Of a DNA stretch of 64,000 bases, positions 29,420 to 38,738 are shown one piece after another (the first letter of the stretch is position 1; each line of letters opens with the position of its first letter). Below the pieces are notes generated by a model, which worked only from the letters and a program-made list of their open reading frames with translations, ran no database searches and was not told where the DNA came from. The DNA is from Rheinheimera oceanensis (GTDB taxonomy: Bacteria > Pseudomonadota > Gammaproteobacteria > Enterobacterales > Alteromonadaceae): positions 310,001-374,000 of the forward strand of contig NZ_JAGPNM010000004.1 in assembly GCF_018831085.1 (NCBI RefSeq). The letters run 5' to 3'. A program made the translations under genes and the position numbers.

Positions 29420-30415
29420 ATGCCCAAACTTAAGTTGGTTAGTTTTACGCTGTTATCTGTTTTTGCATTACCGCTGACAGCAGAGCTGACATTGCCCAAA
29501 TTGCAGCTGGCTGAGCAAATTACCTTGTCTGGCTTATCCAGCGGCGCTTATATGGCTGGCCAGTACCACTTAGCGTTTGCAGAACAGGTTAGCGGTGTAG
29601 CGATGCTGGCCGGTGGCCCGGTATATTGTGCGCAAAACAGTTTAGGCCTGGCGCTGGAACATTGTTTTAATAAAGCCAGCAGCTCGCCGGATATGAGTGC
29701 AATAAACCAGTATTTAACCGCGCAGCGCGCCACGGGCAAGCTGGCGCCGGTTACAGCAGTTAAAGATGACAAAGTATGGATTTTTCACGGCAGCAAAGAC
29801 ACCACAGTATACCCCGGCCTGGCCGCCTTACTTCACCAACAGTACCTGAAATGGGTAAATAATGACAATATTGCGCTGATAACAGATAAAGCCTTTAGCC
29901 ATACCTTCCCGACAGACAATACCGCTTTGGGTAATTGCGATCTATCTGAGCCGCCTTTTCTGGCCAGCTGTAATTATGACGCTGCAGGCGAGTTGCTTAA
30001 ACACTTACTGGGCAGCGTTAAGGCTAAAACAGCCAGCAGCGATGGCCGGTTAATCACAATTAACCAGCATCAGCTGGCCCCTGCAGCCAAAGATACCCTG
30101 GCTGAAACCGGTTATTTGTATGTACCCCAAAGCTGCACCAACGGCGAAAGCTGCCGGTTACATGTTAGTTTTCATGGTTGTAAACAAAATGCCGCCAGCG
30201 TAGGCGAGGCCTATGTAACAGGCAGCGGGCTGAATAATTATGCCGACAGCAATAATATTGTGGTGTTATACCCGCAAACCACTGCCAGCAGTATAAACCC
30301 GTTTAACCCTAACGCTTGTTGGGATTGGTGGGGCTATACCGGAGCTGATTACGCTACCAGAGAAGGGATGCAACTTAAGGCCGTACATCAGTTAGTGCAG
30401 GCCTTCACAGATTAA
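29420..30415 (+). CDS. Secreted PHB depolymerase-like esterase
   Basis: A 331-residue alpha/beta hydrolase with a signal peptide (MPKLKLVSFTLLSVFALPLTAEL). Near the N terminus is the lipase box GLSSGAYMAGQ with the nucleophile Ser; this position and the following AGGPVYCAQ match extracellular short-chain poly(3-hydroxybutyrate) depolymerases. KVWIFHGSKDTTVYPG carries the likely catalytic Asp, and LHVSFHGCKQN provides the oxyanion-type His motif. NACWDWWGYTG is the family's C-terminal aromatic patch. There are several Cys for disulfides. No separate substrate-binding domain is present, so a soluble oligomer substrate is possible. I chose the ATG at 29420 with GGAG five bases upstream. Confidence 0.88.
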   Translation: MPKLKLVSFTLLSVFALPLTAELTLPKLQLAEQITLSGLSSGAYMAGQYHLAFAEQVSGVAMLAGGPVYCAQNSLGLALEHCFNKASSSPDMSAINQYLTAQRATGKLAPVTAVKDDKVWIFHGSKDTTVYPGLAALLHQQYLKWVNNDNIALITDKAFSHTFPTDNTALGNCDLSEPPFLASCNYDAAGELLKHLLGSVKAKTASSDGRLITINQHQLAPAAKDTLAETGYLYVPQSCTNGESCRLHVSFHGCKQNAASVGEAYVTGSGLNNYADSNNIVVLYPQTTASSINPFNPNACWDWWGYTGADYATREGMQLKAVHQLVQAFTD

Positions 30416-30416
30416 T

Positions 30417-30974
30417 TTACTGCACCATGCCGGCTGGCAAGATTTGCTCTACACCGCCAAGGCGTTTGGCCATTTGCATAATGCGATCATGGTGTTTTGC
30501 CAGTGCGGTTTTATCATCTGCGGTTAAACAGCCGGTTAACGTTTGGTAATACTGCTGGCCCTGCTGAATGCTTTTTTCGGTTTTTTGCCGTTGCGCTGCC
30601 GGTAAAAACATCAACGCCTGGCGTGATACCTCCAGCGCTGGCTGCACAGTGTCCAGCACTGGCCAGGTTACTTTGGCACTTAACTCAACAAATTGCACCG
30701 GCGTAAAGCCGTGCTCTTTCGCCAGTTGTTCAATTTGTGTCTGATAAGCGGAATCCTTTTCCTGTGCGCTAAGCTCACGGTAGTGGCGCGGCCAGTCGCA
30801 GTGTTGCTGCAACTTAAACTGCTTGTTTTGTGGCCTTTGCTCTAACTGCTGTAATTTTGGCAGCATGGCTTCAAACTGGTCCAGGTTAGCATCTGTCAGC
30901 ACTGTTGCAGCCATTACAGGCGCAATAAACACACTAAGCAGTGCTAAGCTGGCAATGCTGGTTCGCTTAATCAT
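30417..30974 (-). CDS. Periplasmic protein of unknown function
   Basis: A 185-residue protein with a signal peptide (MIKRTSIASLALLSVFIAPVMAATV). The mature part is almost all helical and Gln-rich (FEAMLPKLQQLEQRPQNKQFKLQQHCDW; QQGQQYYQTLTGCLTADDKTALAKHHDRIMQMA), with two Cys that could pair. I do not recognise the family. I chose the ATG at 30974 because GGAGATACT precedes it; a longer in-frame version lacks a ribosome binding site and would hide the signal peptide. It converges on the depolymerase gene with one base between stops. Confidence 0.75.
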   Translation of the reverse strand: MIKRTSIASLALLSVFIAPVMAATVLTDANLDQFEAMLPKLQQLEQRPQNKQFKLQQHCDWPRHYRELSAQEKDSAYQTQIEQLAKEHGFTPVQFVELSAKVTWPVLDTVQPALEVSRQALMFLPAAQRQKTEKSIQQGQQYYQTLTGCLTADDKTALAKHHDRIMQMAKRLGGVEQILPAGMVQ

Positions 30975-31070
30975 AGTATCTCCGTAATGTATGTTATTGC
31001 GCCATCTGAACAGGCCCTGGCTTAATCCAGCCTGAAGCTTGTGCCGCAACGCTCAAACGAAAGCCCCGCT

Positions 31071-32351
31071 TTAAACAAAAAACAACACGGCCAACCCCAA
31101 TGCCAGTATTAGCAGCGTGGCAGCTAACAACTTATTCGCCAGTGCCCTGCCGCCCAATATATATACCAGGGCGCATTTAACAACCGTATTACTCAATGCC
31201 GCTACAGTAACTGCACCTGCCGCCAGTGCTATGCCTTCTGGTATACGCCGGGCATAGTCTGCCATTGACAAGGTTATGGCATCCACATCGGTTAAACCAG
31301 CTACGGCGGCCAGCAAATACATACCTTCGCTGGCAGCATATTGCTCGGTAAGCTTTACCAGCAGCAAAATAACCGCAAACAGTGCACCAAACTTCATTGC
31401 TGCAATCAGGCTAAACGGGTTACTAACCTTAACGGTACTTTGCTGTGGTGCCTGATAACGCCTGCGGCCAAGCTGGTAGTAAATGGCCGCCATAGTGGCA
31501 GTAGCTGCCGCCATAACACTAAACGGCAGCCACAAATGCGCCAGCAAAGGTTTATGCACAATACTTACTGTTACCAGCACACGGATAAACATTACCAGCC
31601 AGGCCAGCAATACCCCGCAGGCCTGAGTATCGGCAGCCAGAGGATCAGGTTCAAATTTGCTGCTACGGGCAAAACTTAAGGTAACGGCAGTAGACGATGC
31701 CAGGCCACCACTGATGCCGGTAACTACGGCGCCATGGGCAGCTCCAAGCCAGCGCACGGCAACATACCCCAGCAGCGACATTGAGGAAATCAGTATTACC
31801 AGCAACCAGAGCCGGTAAGGGTTAAGTGCCTGCCAGGGGTCTACCGGTTCATTCGGTAATAATGGCAGTACAATAAAACTGGCGATCAGCAGCTTGACTC
31901 CGGCGTATAAATCTTCATTGTCGATTTTACTGACCATAGTGTGCAGCGGCCGTTTAAAGGTAAGAATGGCCGATGTCAGTATACCCAGCATCACGGCAAG
32001 CTCGGCATAACCAAACATCACTGCGCCACCGAGTAAACACACGGTAATCGCGCTGATTTCACTGGTTAAGCCTAACGCCGTCGGATTATGGCGGTTTTCC
32101 AGTATGTAGGCAGTGAGTACTGCCAGGGCCACCACCAGTACCGTAATAACAAATAACCACGGCGATTGCAGATGCAAGGATAACCAGGCCGATACTGCGC
32201 CTGCCTGAGCAAACAAAATATAGGTGCGTAAGCCGCCAAAACTACCGGGATGTTCGTCGCGGCGGTGTTTTTCCCGCTCAATACCAACCAAAGCCCCCAA
32301 CATCAAGGCGATTAAAAAGTTTTGCACCATATCTATATCAAATTCAGACAC
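31071..32351 (-). CDS. MgtC/DUF4010 family membrane protein
   Basis: A 426-residue inner-membrane protein with about 11-12 helices. The N-terminal MgtC/SapB-like domain (residues 1-140) starts FLIALMLGALVGIEREKHRR and has FGGLRTYILFAQAGAVSAWLS. The C-terminal DUF4010 domain (about 170-400) carries LLGYVAVRWLGAAHGAVVTGISGGLASSTAVTLSFARSS and GLTDVDAITLSMADYA. The related MgtC affects ATP synthase and magnesium homeostasis, but long proteins with DUF4010 are uncharacterised. The start is a GTG; an internal ATG (MVQNFLIAL) is a possible alternative. Confidence 0.88.
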   Translation of the reverse strand: MSEFDIDMVQNFLIALMLGALVGIEREKHRRDEHPGSFGGLRTYILFAQAGAVSAWLSLHLQSPWLFVITVLVVALAVLTAYILENRHNPTALGLTSEISAITVCLLGGAVMFGYAELAVMLGILTSAILTFKRPLHTMVSKIDNEDLYAGVKLLIASFIVLPLLPNEPVDPWQALNPYRLWLLVILISSMSLLGYVAVRWLGAAHGAVVTGISGGLASSTAVTLSFARSSKFEPDPLAADTQACGVLLAWLVMFIRVLVTVSIVHKPLLAHLWLPFSVMAAATATMAAIYYQLGRRRYQAPQQSTVKVSNPFSLIAAMKFGALFAVILLLVKLTEQYAASEGMYLLAAVAGLTDVDAITLSMADYARRIPEGIALAAGAVTVAALSNTVVKCALVYILGGRALANKLLAATLLILALGLAVLFFV

Positions 32352-32504
32352 TTTTTATTGAACTCAATTGGTTAGCGGTTATTGGCCACAGCATAGCGCA
32401 GTTTTTCCGGCCGTGGCAGATGCAACCGCAGCAAACAGTTAAATTGAGCAAAGCAGTGGTTCGCGTTACACTCGCCGCCTTTAGATTGATTACGGGTTTG
32501 CTTT

Positions 32505-33053
32505 ATGGCACTAAAAGCCACTGTATTTAAGGTTCAGCTGCAAATTGCTGATATGGACCGGCATTATTATCAGAACCACAGCCTGACACTGGCGCAACAC
32601 CCGTCAGAAAATGACGAGCGTATGATGGTGCGCCTGCTAGCCTTTGCCATCAATGCCAGCGATACACTGGCCTTTACCAAAGGTTTAAGCGCAGAAGACG
32701 ATGAACCTGAGTTATGGGACAAAACCCTCAGTGGCGAGATTAATTTGTGGGTCGAGTTTGGCCAAAGCGATGAAAAATGGCTGCGTAAAGCTGCCGGACG
32801 GGCAAAACAGGTGCAATTGTTTTGCTATGGCGGGCGTAGCGTACCGGTGTGGTGGAAAAACATTCAGCAGGCTCTGGAGCGTTATCAAAACCTTGCGGTG
32901 CTGGAAATTAACGAAGAAGCCGTAAAAGCCATGGCGAAACTGGTAAACCGCAATATGAACCTGCAGTGCAATATTAGCGAAGGCCAGATCTGGCTATCCG
33001 ACGCTGAGCAGAGTGTATTAATTGAGCCTGTGCTGCTAAAAGCAGCACAGTAA
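32505..33053 (+). CDS. yaeQ: YaeQ family protein
   Basis: A 182-residue cytoplasmic protein with a PD-(D/E)XK nuclease-like fold and no established role. In E. coli it was once linked to RfaH suppression. Typical features: MALKATVFKVQLQIADMDRHYY at the N terminus, HPSENDERMMVRLLAFA near 37, FTKGLSAEDDEPELW near 60, LWVEFGQSDEKWLRKAAGRAKQVQLFCYGG near 78-107, and the C-terminal GQIWLSDAEQSV. Length and pattern match E. coli YaeQ (181). It converges on a GST gene. Confidence 0.95.
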   Translation: MALKATVFKVQLQIADMDRHYYQNHSLTLAQHPSENDERMMVRLLAFAINASDTLAFTKGLSAEDDEPELWDKTLSGEINLWVEFGQSDEKWLRKAAGRAKQVQLFCYGGRSVPVWWKNIQQALERYQNLAVLEINEEAVKAMAKLVNRNMNLQCNISEGQIWLSDAEQSVLIEPVLLKAAQ

Positions 33054-33070
33054 TAAAGGCCTGCGCCTGT

Positions 33071-33646
33071 TTATCCCAGGCGTGGGTCGCTGTCTTTAAT
33101 CATCGGTTGCGTTTTGTTTTGCGCAACAAAGGCCTGTAGTGCCGGATAATAGTCAAACTCCAGCAGTTCACGGAACAAGGTCCAGTCCACCAGGCTGTAC
33201 AACGCCATGGCAACGTAATCCCAATTGGCAAACTCGTTATTTGCTGCCTGTTGTTCCAGCACATACAAAGAGGTGGCTACCCGCTCACGCTGTAAATTAA
33301 AAAACAGCTTATCGTCATTGGTGTCAAAACCGCTGCGGCTGCATTGCAGCAGCATCACTAAAGAATCATTTACTGCATTAATTACTGTCAGCTGGTTTTC
33401 CTGATACCAGCTAAGCGGCGCTATGCCCAGCTTGGCTGCCAGATAACGGTAGATCACACCAGAATCAAAAATAACCTGGCCGGCATCGTCCAGCATTGGA
33501 ATACGCAGTGCCGGGTTAATGGCTGCCAGTGTTTGTCGCCCTTCTCCGGTAAAAATATTCAGGTTAATAAATTCGTGTGCGGTAGTAGCCAGCAATAAGC
33601 GAATGCGCCGCACATAAGGTGAGGTTTGTGAACCATATAGTTTCAT
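33071..33646 (-). CDS. Glutathione S-transferase family protein
   Basis: A 191-residue protein. The N-terminal thioredoxin-like domain begins MKLYGSQTSPYVRRIRLLL, where Ser8/Ser9 or Thr may be the glutathione-activating residue. Next comes the cis-Pro segment ALRIPMLDDAGQVIFDSGVIYRYLA, with the Asp-Ser that binds the gamma-glutamyl group. The C-terminal half is the all-helical GST domain (NWDYVAMALYSLVDWTLFRELL). GGAG lies five bases before the ATG. It starts two bases after an EamA transporter gene ends, so the two form an operon. The substrate is unknown. Confidence 0.9.
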   Translation of the reverse strand: MKLYGSQTSPYVRRIRLLLATTAHEFINLNIFTGEGRQTLAAINPALRIPMLDDAGQVIFDSGVIYRYLAAKLGIAPLSWYQENQLTVINAVNDSLVMLLQCSRSGFDTNDDKLFFNLQRERVATSLYVLEQQAANNEFANWDYVAMALYSLVDWTLFRELLEFDYYPALQAFVAQNKTQPMIKDSDPRLG

Positions 33647-33648
33647 AT

Positions 33649-34548
33649 TTACTCCTTAACAGACGCTGTTGCAGCGCGTAATGAATTCAGGCTAAAACCG
33701 GTTACCAGCATGGTTCCGATAATAACAATGGCAGCACCGGCGAGGGTATGCCAGCCGACAGTTTCATCTAAAAACAGGTGTCCCCACAGCACACCAAATA
33801 CCGGAATTAAAAAGGTAACGGTTAGCGTGGGTGTGGCCCCCAAATCCTGCACCAGACGAAAATACAGCATATAGGCCACACCGGTACAAACTACCCCAAG
33901 CGCCAGCACAGCATACAGGCTCTGAATGGCCGGTTCAGCCACCGGCAAAGGTATAAACCAGAGTAATGGCAATAACCACAGGCAGGCCCCCCACATATTG
34001 CCATGTGCATTGGTAAACGCCGGTACCGGTTTAGCCAGCCGGGTATACCAGGTGGCAATACCATAACAACAGGCCGCCCCTGCTGCTGCAGCTATAGCCG
34101 GTAAGGCATCGCTACTTGCTGTGGCATCAAAACCTACCAGTATGGTCACACCACTAATCCCCAGCAGTAAGCCGCCGGCAATTTTTAATGACATGTTCTG
34201 GCGAAAAAACAACCAGCCAATTAATGCACCCCACAACGGTGCAGTAGCATTAAGTACCGCCAGTAAAGATGCGGTTAGTGTTTGTGCCGCATAGGCAAAC
34301 AGCAAAAACGGTAAAGCGGTATTAAAAAAGCTCAGTACCATAAAATGGCCGGCATAGCCGCGTATTGGCAAACTGCGTTTAAACGCAACGGCAACCAAGG
34401 CCAGAAATAACGCCGCCAGCAGCAGCCGGCCAAACATCAGCCAGGCCGGGCCAAGTTCCGGCACCGCAATACGCATAAACAGGAAAGACGCGCCCCAAAT
34501 AGCGGCCAGCGAAAATAACCGAATAATACTGCCTGAGTTCACCTTCAC
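33649..34548 (-). CDS. EamA/DMT family transporter
   Basis: A 299-residue inner-membrane protein with ten helices and two EamA repeats (FSLAAIWGASFLFMRIAVPELGPAWLMFGRLLLAALFLAL; ASLLAVLNATAPLWGALIGWLFFRQNMSLKIAGGLLLGISGVTILVG; second repeat ending FLDETVGWHTLAGAAIVIIGTMLVTG). WGASF near residue 19 is the RhaT/YdcZ-like signature of the family. The start is a GTG with AGGAT upstream. It is co-transcribed with the downstream GST gene (two-base gap) and follows the EF-hand gene by 54 bases. The substrate is unknown. Confidence 0.92.
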   Translation of the reverse strand: MKVNSGSIIRLFSLAAIWGASFLFMRIAVPELGPAWLMFGRLLLAALFLALVAVAFKRSLPIRGYAGHFMVLSFFNTALPFLLFAYAAQTLTASLLAVLNATAPLWGALIGWLFFRQNMSLKIAGGLLLGISGVTILVGFDATASSDALPAIAAAAGAACCYGIATWYTRLAKPVPAFTNAHGNMWGACLWLLPLLWFIPLPVAEPAIQSLYAVLALGVVCTGVAYMLYFRLVQDLGATPTLTVTFLIPVFGVLWGHLFLDETVGWHTLAGAAIVIIGTMLVTGFSLNSLRAATASVKE

Positions 34549-34602
34549 TATCCTGTTTATCAGTTATTACTGCTGTATATCTTTAATTCCTGGCCACTGC
34601 AC

Positions 34603-36720
34603 TTACCAGTACAACCAATACCCAATTGCAGCGGCAATTACCAGCAGCACCAGCAGTATTAAGCCCCAGGGTTGTTTTTTCTCGGCGTAGGGATCTTTTA
34701 ATGAGCGTTTGGCGCCTTTAGGCAACTTAGCCAAACCGGTTAACGCAGCACCAAAAGGTACATTAATTTTTGCTCTGGTATTAACCGCCCAGCCATTGGC
34801 ATCCAGCAAAGGCCCAAGATTACGCCGCCGTAATGTCATAAAAGCCATTAGCATGGAAGGGCATGAAATCAGCAACATCACGCCAAACAGTACTAACGGC
34901 ACCTGCCACCACTGCAGCGAAAACAAACCGGCAACCACAGCCGCCAGCATGGTGCCCAAAGCTCCCAATGCCAGACCAATAGCCGCAAAAATACCGGCAA
35001 ATTTAGCGATGTCAAAACCAGATGTTGCCGCTGCCGGTGCTGCGGCGGCATCGGCTACACCACTGGTAGTTTTGGTTTCAATATCTTTATCACGTGAAGC
35101 GGCAAACTTTTGCAATTGCGCTTCAATAAAAGCGGCGACCCGTTTATAGGGTGACCAGAAGGCCTGGCGGATACTCACGGGCTGTGCCACCACTTTTATT
35201 ACGCTGGCTTTCCAGTCGCGGCCATTGCGATCGTAAAATATACCGTTGCGCCCCGGCACCATCAGCTCATCGACATCACCGCCGGTAAGCGCAGCAACAA
35301 TATTTACCGCCGCCTCGCCCTGGCGTGTACAGGTACAATACACCAGATAACAGCCACTGAACGGCGCCATACTGGCATGGCGGGCCATATCTGCTACATA
35401 TAACACCAGTTCGCAACTGCGTTGATCCAGATACAGGGTTCCGGCCTGAAAAATAGCTTTATTTTCGCCCTGATAAAAATCACTTAACGATACATAGTTT
35501 CGTAGCAAGGTAACCAGATTGCTCTGATAATGCACCAGACGCTCAACTGTATCGACATTATCGGCAAAGGTTTTTTCAACCAAATCTAGGGCGATAAGCT
35601 GCTGCAACCGAGCTGCGACATCAGTGGTAACAATGGTAGTTAAACGTTCGGGCGCAAGCTGATGTAAGGCTGAATCGGGCTTGGCAGCCTGCCAGGCACG
35701 CCATGCAGCCAGTTTGGCCGAAATAGCTGACCAATCAGCCAAACTTAAACTGTCCTGGGTGTTACCCAGCAAAGGCTTAATAACAAGCTGAGATAACTGC
35801 TTAATTTTTTCCGCCCAGGCCGGGTTAATACCCTGCCCTAATGGCAAAGCCCGGCCTGCACCCACTTCGGCCAGTGGTAAAGCCGCGATGTCATCATCGC
35901 TCTGGCCTATCGCCCGGTTTGCCAGCACTGCATATACGGCAGCTTCAGGGTTTAGTGTTTGGGCGGCCCGGCTGTCAAACGCGGCTAACTGACAACGGAC
36001 AAAAAAGTCATCCACTTTTGCCTGTACGCTGTCAAATACTGCTACTGCCGCAGCGGTGTCATTACCCAGCGGATGCAAATCGTCCGACTCTGCGGCCCCG
36101 GCTTTATGCCAATCAACTATGGCCTGCGCCTGCGCCATAAAACTGTTTAACATCTCCGTGTCAGTACCCATACCGCCACTGCGATCAGCCACACCGCCTA
36201 ACACACTGACAATGTCAGTGATCAGCTGTTTTACATCATCGTCAGCGGTAAGCTCTGCCATCACAACGCCGTCACCGTTAAAATGATCCGCTGAAAATAA
36301 ACGGGATTTATCGGCAAAGTCGTCTACCTGCAAACTGTCAGCGGCGGTTTTACCGGTATATTCCAGCACCCGCGAAGCGGCAAGTTTAATGGCAGCACCG
36401 GTTTCATCAGCGTCAGAAATTGCATCCAGTGGCACACCTGGCGGTTGAAACATCAACTGCGCATCAGTAAGGCGCTGGCAACTCCAGCTGACTGCAGCCT
36501 GTATTTCCGGCACCCGTATCTGGCCGTCACCGTCTAGGTCTAATAACGCCAGAGTACGGCTGTTAATTTCCAGACCGGAGGTTGGGCAGCTCAGCACTGT
36601 CCAGAGTTTAGGATCAAGCTCGCTTAAGTGTTGTAAGTCGGCTGCAGTTTCCAGCGCAACCTGATCAAAACCGCCTGAGCGGAAAAAACGCCATTTATGT
36701 TGTGTAGTGTTATCAGCCAC
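34603..36720 (-). CDS. Large membrane-anchored protein with EF-hand motifs
   Basis: A 705-residue protein I cannot assign to a named family. A canonical EF-hand loop DLDGDGQIRVPE lies near residue 65; a second, partial loop (DHFNGDGVVMAELT) lies near 155. The middle (200-530) is Ala-rich and helical, with an FYDRNGRDWKASVIKV segment near 490. The C-terminal quarter has hydrophobic helices (GIFAAIGLALGALGTMLAAVVAGLFSL, VPLVLFGVMLLISCPSMLMAFM) and a final one at the extreme end (WGLILLVLLVIAAAIGYWLYW). There is no signal peptide, so the EF-hand part is probably cytoplasmic unless exported otherwise. I chose GTG at 36720 because GGGAG lies eight bases upstream. Confidence 0.85.
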   Translation of the reverse strand: MADNTTQHKWRFFRSGGFDQVALETAADLQHLSELDPKLWTVLSCPTSGLEINSRTLALLDLDGDGQIRVPEIQAAVSWSCQRLTDAQLMFQPPGVPLDAISDADETGAAIKLAASRVLEYTGKTAADSLQVDDFADKSRLFSADHFNGDGVVMAELTADDDVKQLITDIVSVLGGVADRSGGMGTDTEMLNSFMAQAQAIVDWHKAGAAESDDLHPLGNDTAAAVAVFDSVQAKVDDFFVRCQLAAFDSRAAQTLNPEAAVYAVLANRAIGQSDDDIAALPLAEVGAGRALPLGQGINPAWAEKIKQLSQLVIKPLLGNTQDSLSLADWSAISAKLAAWRAWQAAKPDSALHQLAPERLTTIVTTDVAARLQQLIALDLVEKTFADNVDTVERLVHYQSNLVTLLRNYVSLSDFYQGENKAIFQAGTLYLDQRSCELVLYVADMARHASMAPFSGCYLVYCTCTRQGEAAVNIVAALTGGDVDELMVPGRNGIFYDRNGRDWKASVIKVVAQPVSIRQAFWSPYKRVAAFIEAQLQKFAASRDKDIETKTTSGVADAAAAPAAATSGFDIAKFAGIFAAIGLALGALGTMLAAVVAGLFSLQWWQVPLVLFGVMLLISCPSMLMAFMTLRRRNLGPLLDANGWAVNTRAKINVPFGAALTGLAKLPKGAKRSLKDPYAEKKQPWGLILLVLLVIAAAIGYWLYW

Positions 36721-36784
36721 AGCCGTCGCTCCCTGAAACAAAAATTAATTTAGCATAATGCAGCGCCGCACTATTTACCACATG

Positions 36785-36830
36785 GCCTAATGTTACCAGG
36801 CAGCCTGATGTTACCAATAGCTTAATGCGG
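36785..36830 (+). repeat. Imperfect 17-18-bp tandem units in an intergenic region
   Basis: GCCTAATGTTACCA (from 36785), GCCTGATGTTACCA (from 36803) and a partial GCTTAATG (from 36820) are arranged in tandem in the 230-base gap between dcd and the EF-hand gene. Confidence 0.55.
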
Positions 36831-36848
36831 ATTTTTCAGCCACCGACA

Positions 36849-36935
36849 TTGCCAAGCTATGCAGCTTTATTGCATAATCACCCGGCTTCATTTTTGCTTT
36901 ATAGCTTTTGGCCCACGCTTATGCGTGGGCTTTTT
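36849..36935 (+). ncRNA. Candidate small RNA or orphan promoter-terminator pair
   Basis: Plus strand: TTGCCA (36849-36854), an 18-base spacer, CATAAT (36873-36878), then a perfect 8-bp hairpin GCCCACGC/GCGTGGGC (36911-36930) followed by T5. The expected transcript is only about 50-55 nt. There is no plus-strand gene here; both flanking genes (EF-hand protein and dcd) are on the minus strand, and on that strand the hairpin has no T-run after it. It could be a small RNA, or simply a blocker of antisense transcription into dcd. It was found by pattern only. Confidence 0.35.
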
Positions 36936-36950
36936 ACTTTATTATGCAGC

Positions 36951-37541
36951 TCAACTTTTATCGTCGTGGCCAATACGGCTGGCGACAGCGCCGGTTTGCT
37001 GCTGATATTTCGCATCCAGCCGCTTGTTATAAGGCCGCTCGGCCGGGCCTGTCATCAGTTCAAAATTCAGCGCACCAATTTTCATCTGTGGCCTAAGCGC
37101 CAGTGGTAACTTACCACTGTTATAAAACTCCAGCACAATATTGCCAGACCAACCCGGGTCAATACGGTGTGCAGTAACATGCACCATTAACCCCAACCGC
37201 GCTAAAGACGAGCGCCCGTCCAACCAGCCCACAATATCATCCGGCAAAGTGACCGACTCCAGTGTCATCGCCAGGGCCAGTTCACCAGGGTGCAAAATAA
37301 ACTTGTCACCGTCTGCGATGTAAATTTCGTCACTCATTACACTGTTAAGCGCCTTATCTACCTCGGCGCGCGGGCCGCTTAAATCAATATAAGCAGCCGT
37401 ATGGGCGACAAATACACGAAATTTATTGCCCAAACGTATATCAACACTCACACCACTTATCATGTCGGCATCAGGCAACGGAGTAATGCTAATTTTACCT
37501 TCAGCTAAATAGCGTTCTATATCGCGGTCACACAGTCTCAT
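36951..37541 (-). CDS. dcd: dCTP deaminase
   Basis: Converts dCTP to dUTP and ammonia, feeding dUMP and dTTP synthesis. The protein has 196 residues (E. coli 193). Key stretches: [117 protein letters not shown] (catalytic Glu in VLEF; Ser-Ser-Leu-Ala-Arg phosphate loop), and ending with [28 protein letters not shown]. It starts one base after the mrp stop, so the two are translationally linked. Confidence 0.97.
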   Translation of the reverse strand: MRLCDRDIERYLAEGKISITPLPDADMISGVSVDIRLGNKFRVFVAHTAAYIDLSGPRAEVDKALNSVMSDEIYIADGDKFILHPGELALAMTLESVTLPDDIVGWLDGRSSLARLGLMVHVTAHRIDPGWSGNIVLEFYNSGKLPLALRPQMKIGALNFELMTGPAERPYNKRLDAKYQQQTGAVASRIGHDDKS

Positions 37542-37542
37542 T

Positions 37543-38607
37543 TTAATCGTCCGTTATTATTATTTCAGGTTGGCCAGCCGCTTGCGCTGCAGCCTGCCAA
37601 TGCAATGCCAGCATTAATTGCCGGCCGATTGTACGGTAAATTTGCGCCACAGGCTGCTGTTTTAACACTATGGGCACCCCGGCATCGGCCTGCTCGCGGA
37701 TCTGTTTTTGCAGCGGTAACTGGCCCAGCACCGGTACCTGATAACGCTCTGCTAATAAGATACCGCCTTCAGTGCCAAAAATATCATCTGTGCTGCCACA
37801 GTGGCTGCACTGGTAAAAACTCATATTTTCAATCAGGCCCGCTAGCGGAATATTCACCTGGCGAAACATACTGATGGCTTTTTCTGCATCCGACAGCGCC
37901 ACGTCCTGCGGTGTGGTTACCACTACAGCACCGGTTACCGGCAGCTTTTGTGCCATGGTCAGCTGAATATCACCGGTACCCGGTGGCATATCAACAATTA
38001 AATAATCCAGCTCTGGCCACAGCGTTTCGTTCAGCAATTGCAACAACGCCTGGCTGGCCATAGGGCCACGCCAGACTGATGCCTGCTGTGGATCAACCAG
38101 AAAACCGATAGACTGCAAATACACGCCGTGGGCAAACTTGGGCTGCATTAATTTATTATCCGGCGAGCTGATTTTCTCACCGCTAAGCCCCAGCATTACA
38201 GGAATTGACGGGCCATAAATGTCCGCATCCAGCAAGCCAACCTTAGCACCTTCCAGCGCCAGCGCAGCCGCCAGATTAACCGCAGTGGTAGATTTACCCA
38301 CCCCGCCTTTACCCGAAGCAATAAGAATAATCTGCTTAATCTGTTTAAACACCGGCGCTGTTGTCAACCGGTAATCCAGTGTTAACTGATAGCTAAAACC
38401 GGCATCAAGCAGCGCCTGCTGCAACGGCTGTGCTATGGATAACAATGGCAGCTTCAGGCTGACACGCAGATTGTTTTTTTGCAGGCTTACGTTATCGAGC
38501 AGCAGTGCCAAGGGCGCGCCGCTATCGGGCAATTGCCAGTGTTGCAGCAGCTGCTGTGCGGCTTCAGGCAAAGCATCGGTTTTGGCAGATTTAAACCAGT
38601 TAAACAT
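37543..38607 (-). CDS. mrp: Iron-sulfur cluster carrier ATPase Mrp/ApbC
   Basis: A P-loop ATPase that carries 4Fe-4S clusters to target proteins, 354 residues. A short N-terminal DUF59-like remnant (residues 1-90) precedes the NTPase domain. That domain has [48 protein letters not shown] near 95 (deviant Walker A) and [22 protein letters not shown] near 200. The cluster-binding CxxC is in [18 protein letters not shown] near 265. It is divergent from metG, as in E. coli. I chose ATG at 38607 (MFNWFKSAK); a TTG two codons upstream is possible. Confidence 0.96.
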   Translation of the reverse strand: MFNWFKSAKTDALPEAAQQLLQHWQLPDSGAPLALLLDNVSLQKNNLRVSLKLPLLSIAQPLQQALLDAGFSYQLTLDYRLTTAPVFKQIKQIILIASGKGGVGKSTTAVNLAAALALEGAKVGLLDADIYGPSIPVMLGLSGEKISSPDNKLMQPKFAHGVYLQSIGFLVDPQQASVWRGPMASQALLQLLNETLWPELDYLIVDMPPGTGDIQLTMAQKLPVTGAVVVTTPQDVALSDAEKAISMFRQVNIPLAGLIENMSFYQCSHCGSTDDIFGTEGGILLAERYQVPVLGQLPLQKQIREQADAGVPIVLKQQPVAQIYRTIGRQLMLALHWQAAAQAAGQPEIIITDD

Positions 38608-38738
38608 CAGCAAGTTCCAAATTCAGGCTTTAACGCGTTTTTTTAGCAGAACCGCACCTTGGCGGGTGCGGATCGATGGCGGCTAGTGTATCATTTAGTG
38701 AAATTTTTTCAGTTATTTATGCAAAAGAGCACCGCTTA

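Noticed and set aside
38650..38670. CCGCACC/GGGTGCGG hairpin in the mrp-metG divergent region
   Set aside because: No T-run on either side and located among promoters; may be a leader structure but the evidence is too thin to call.
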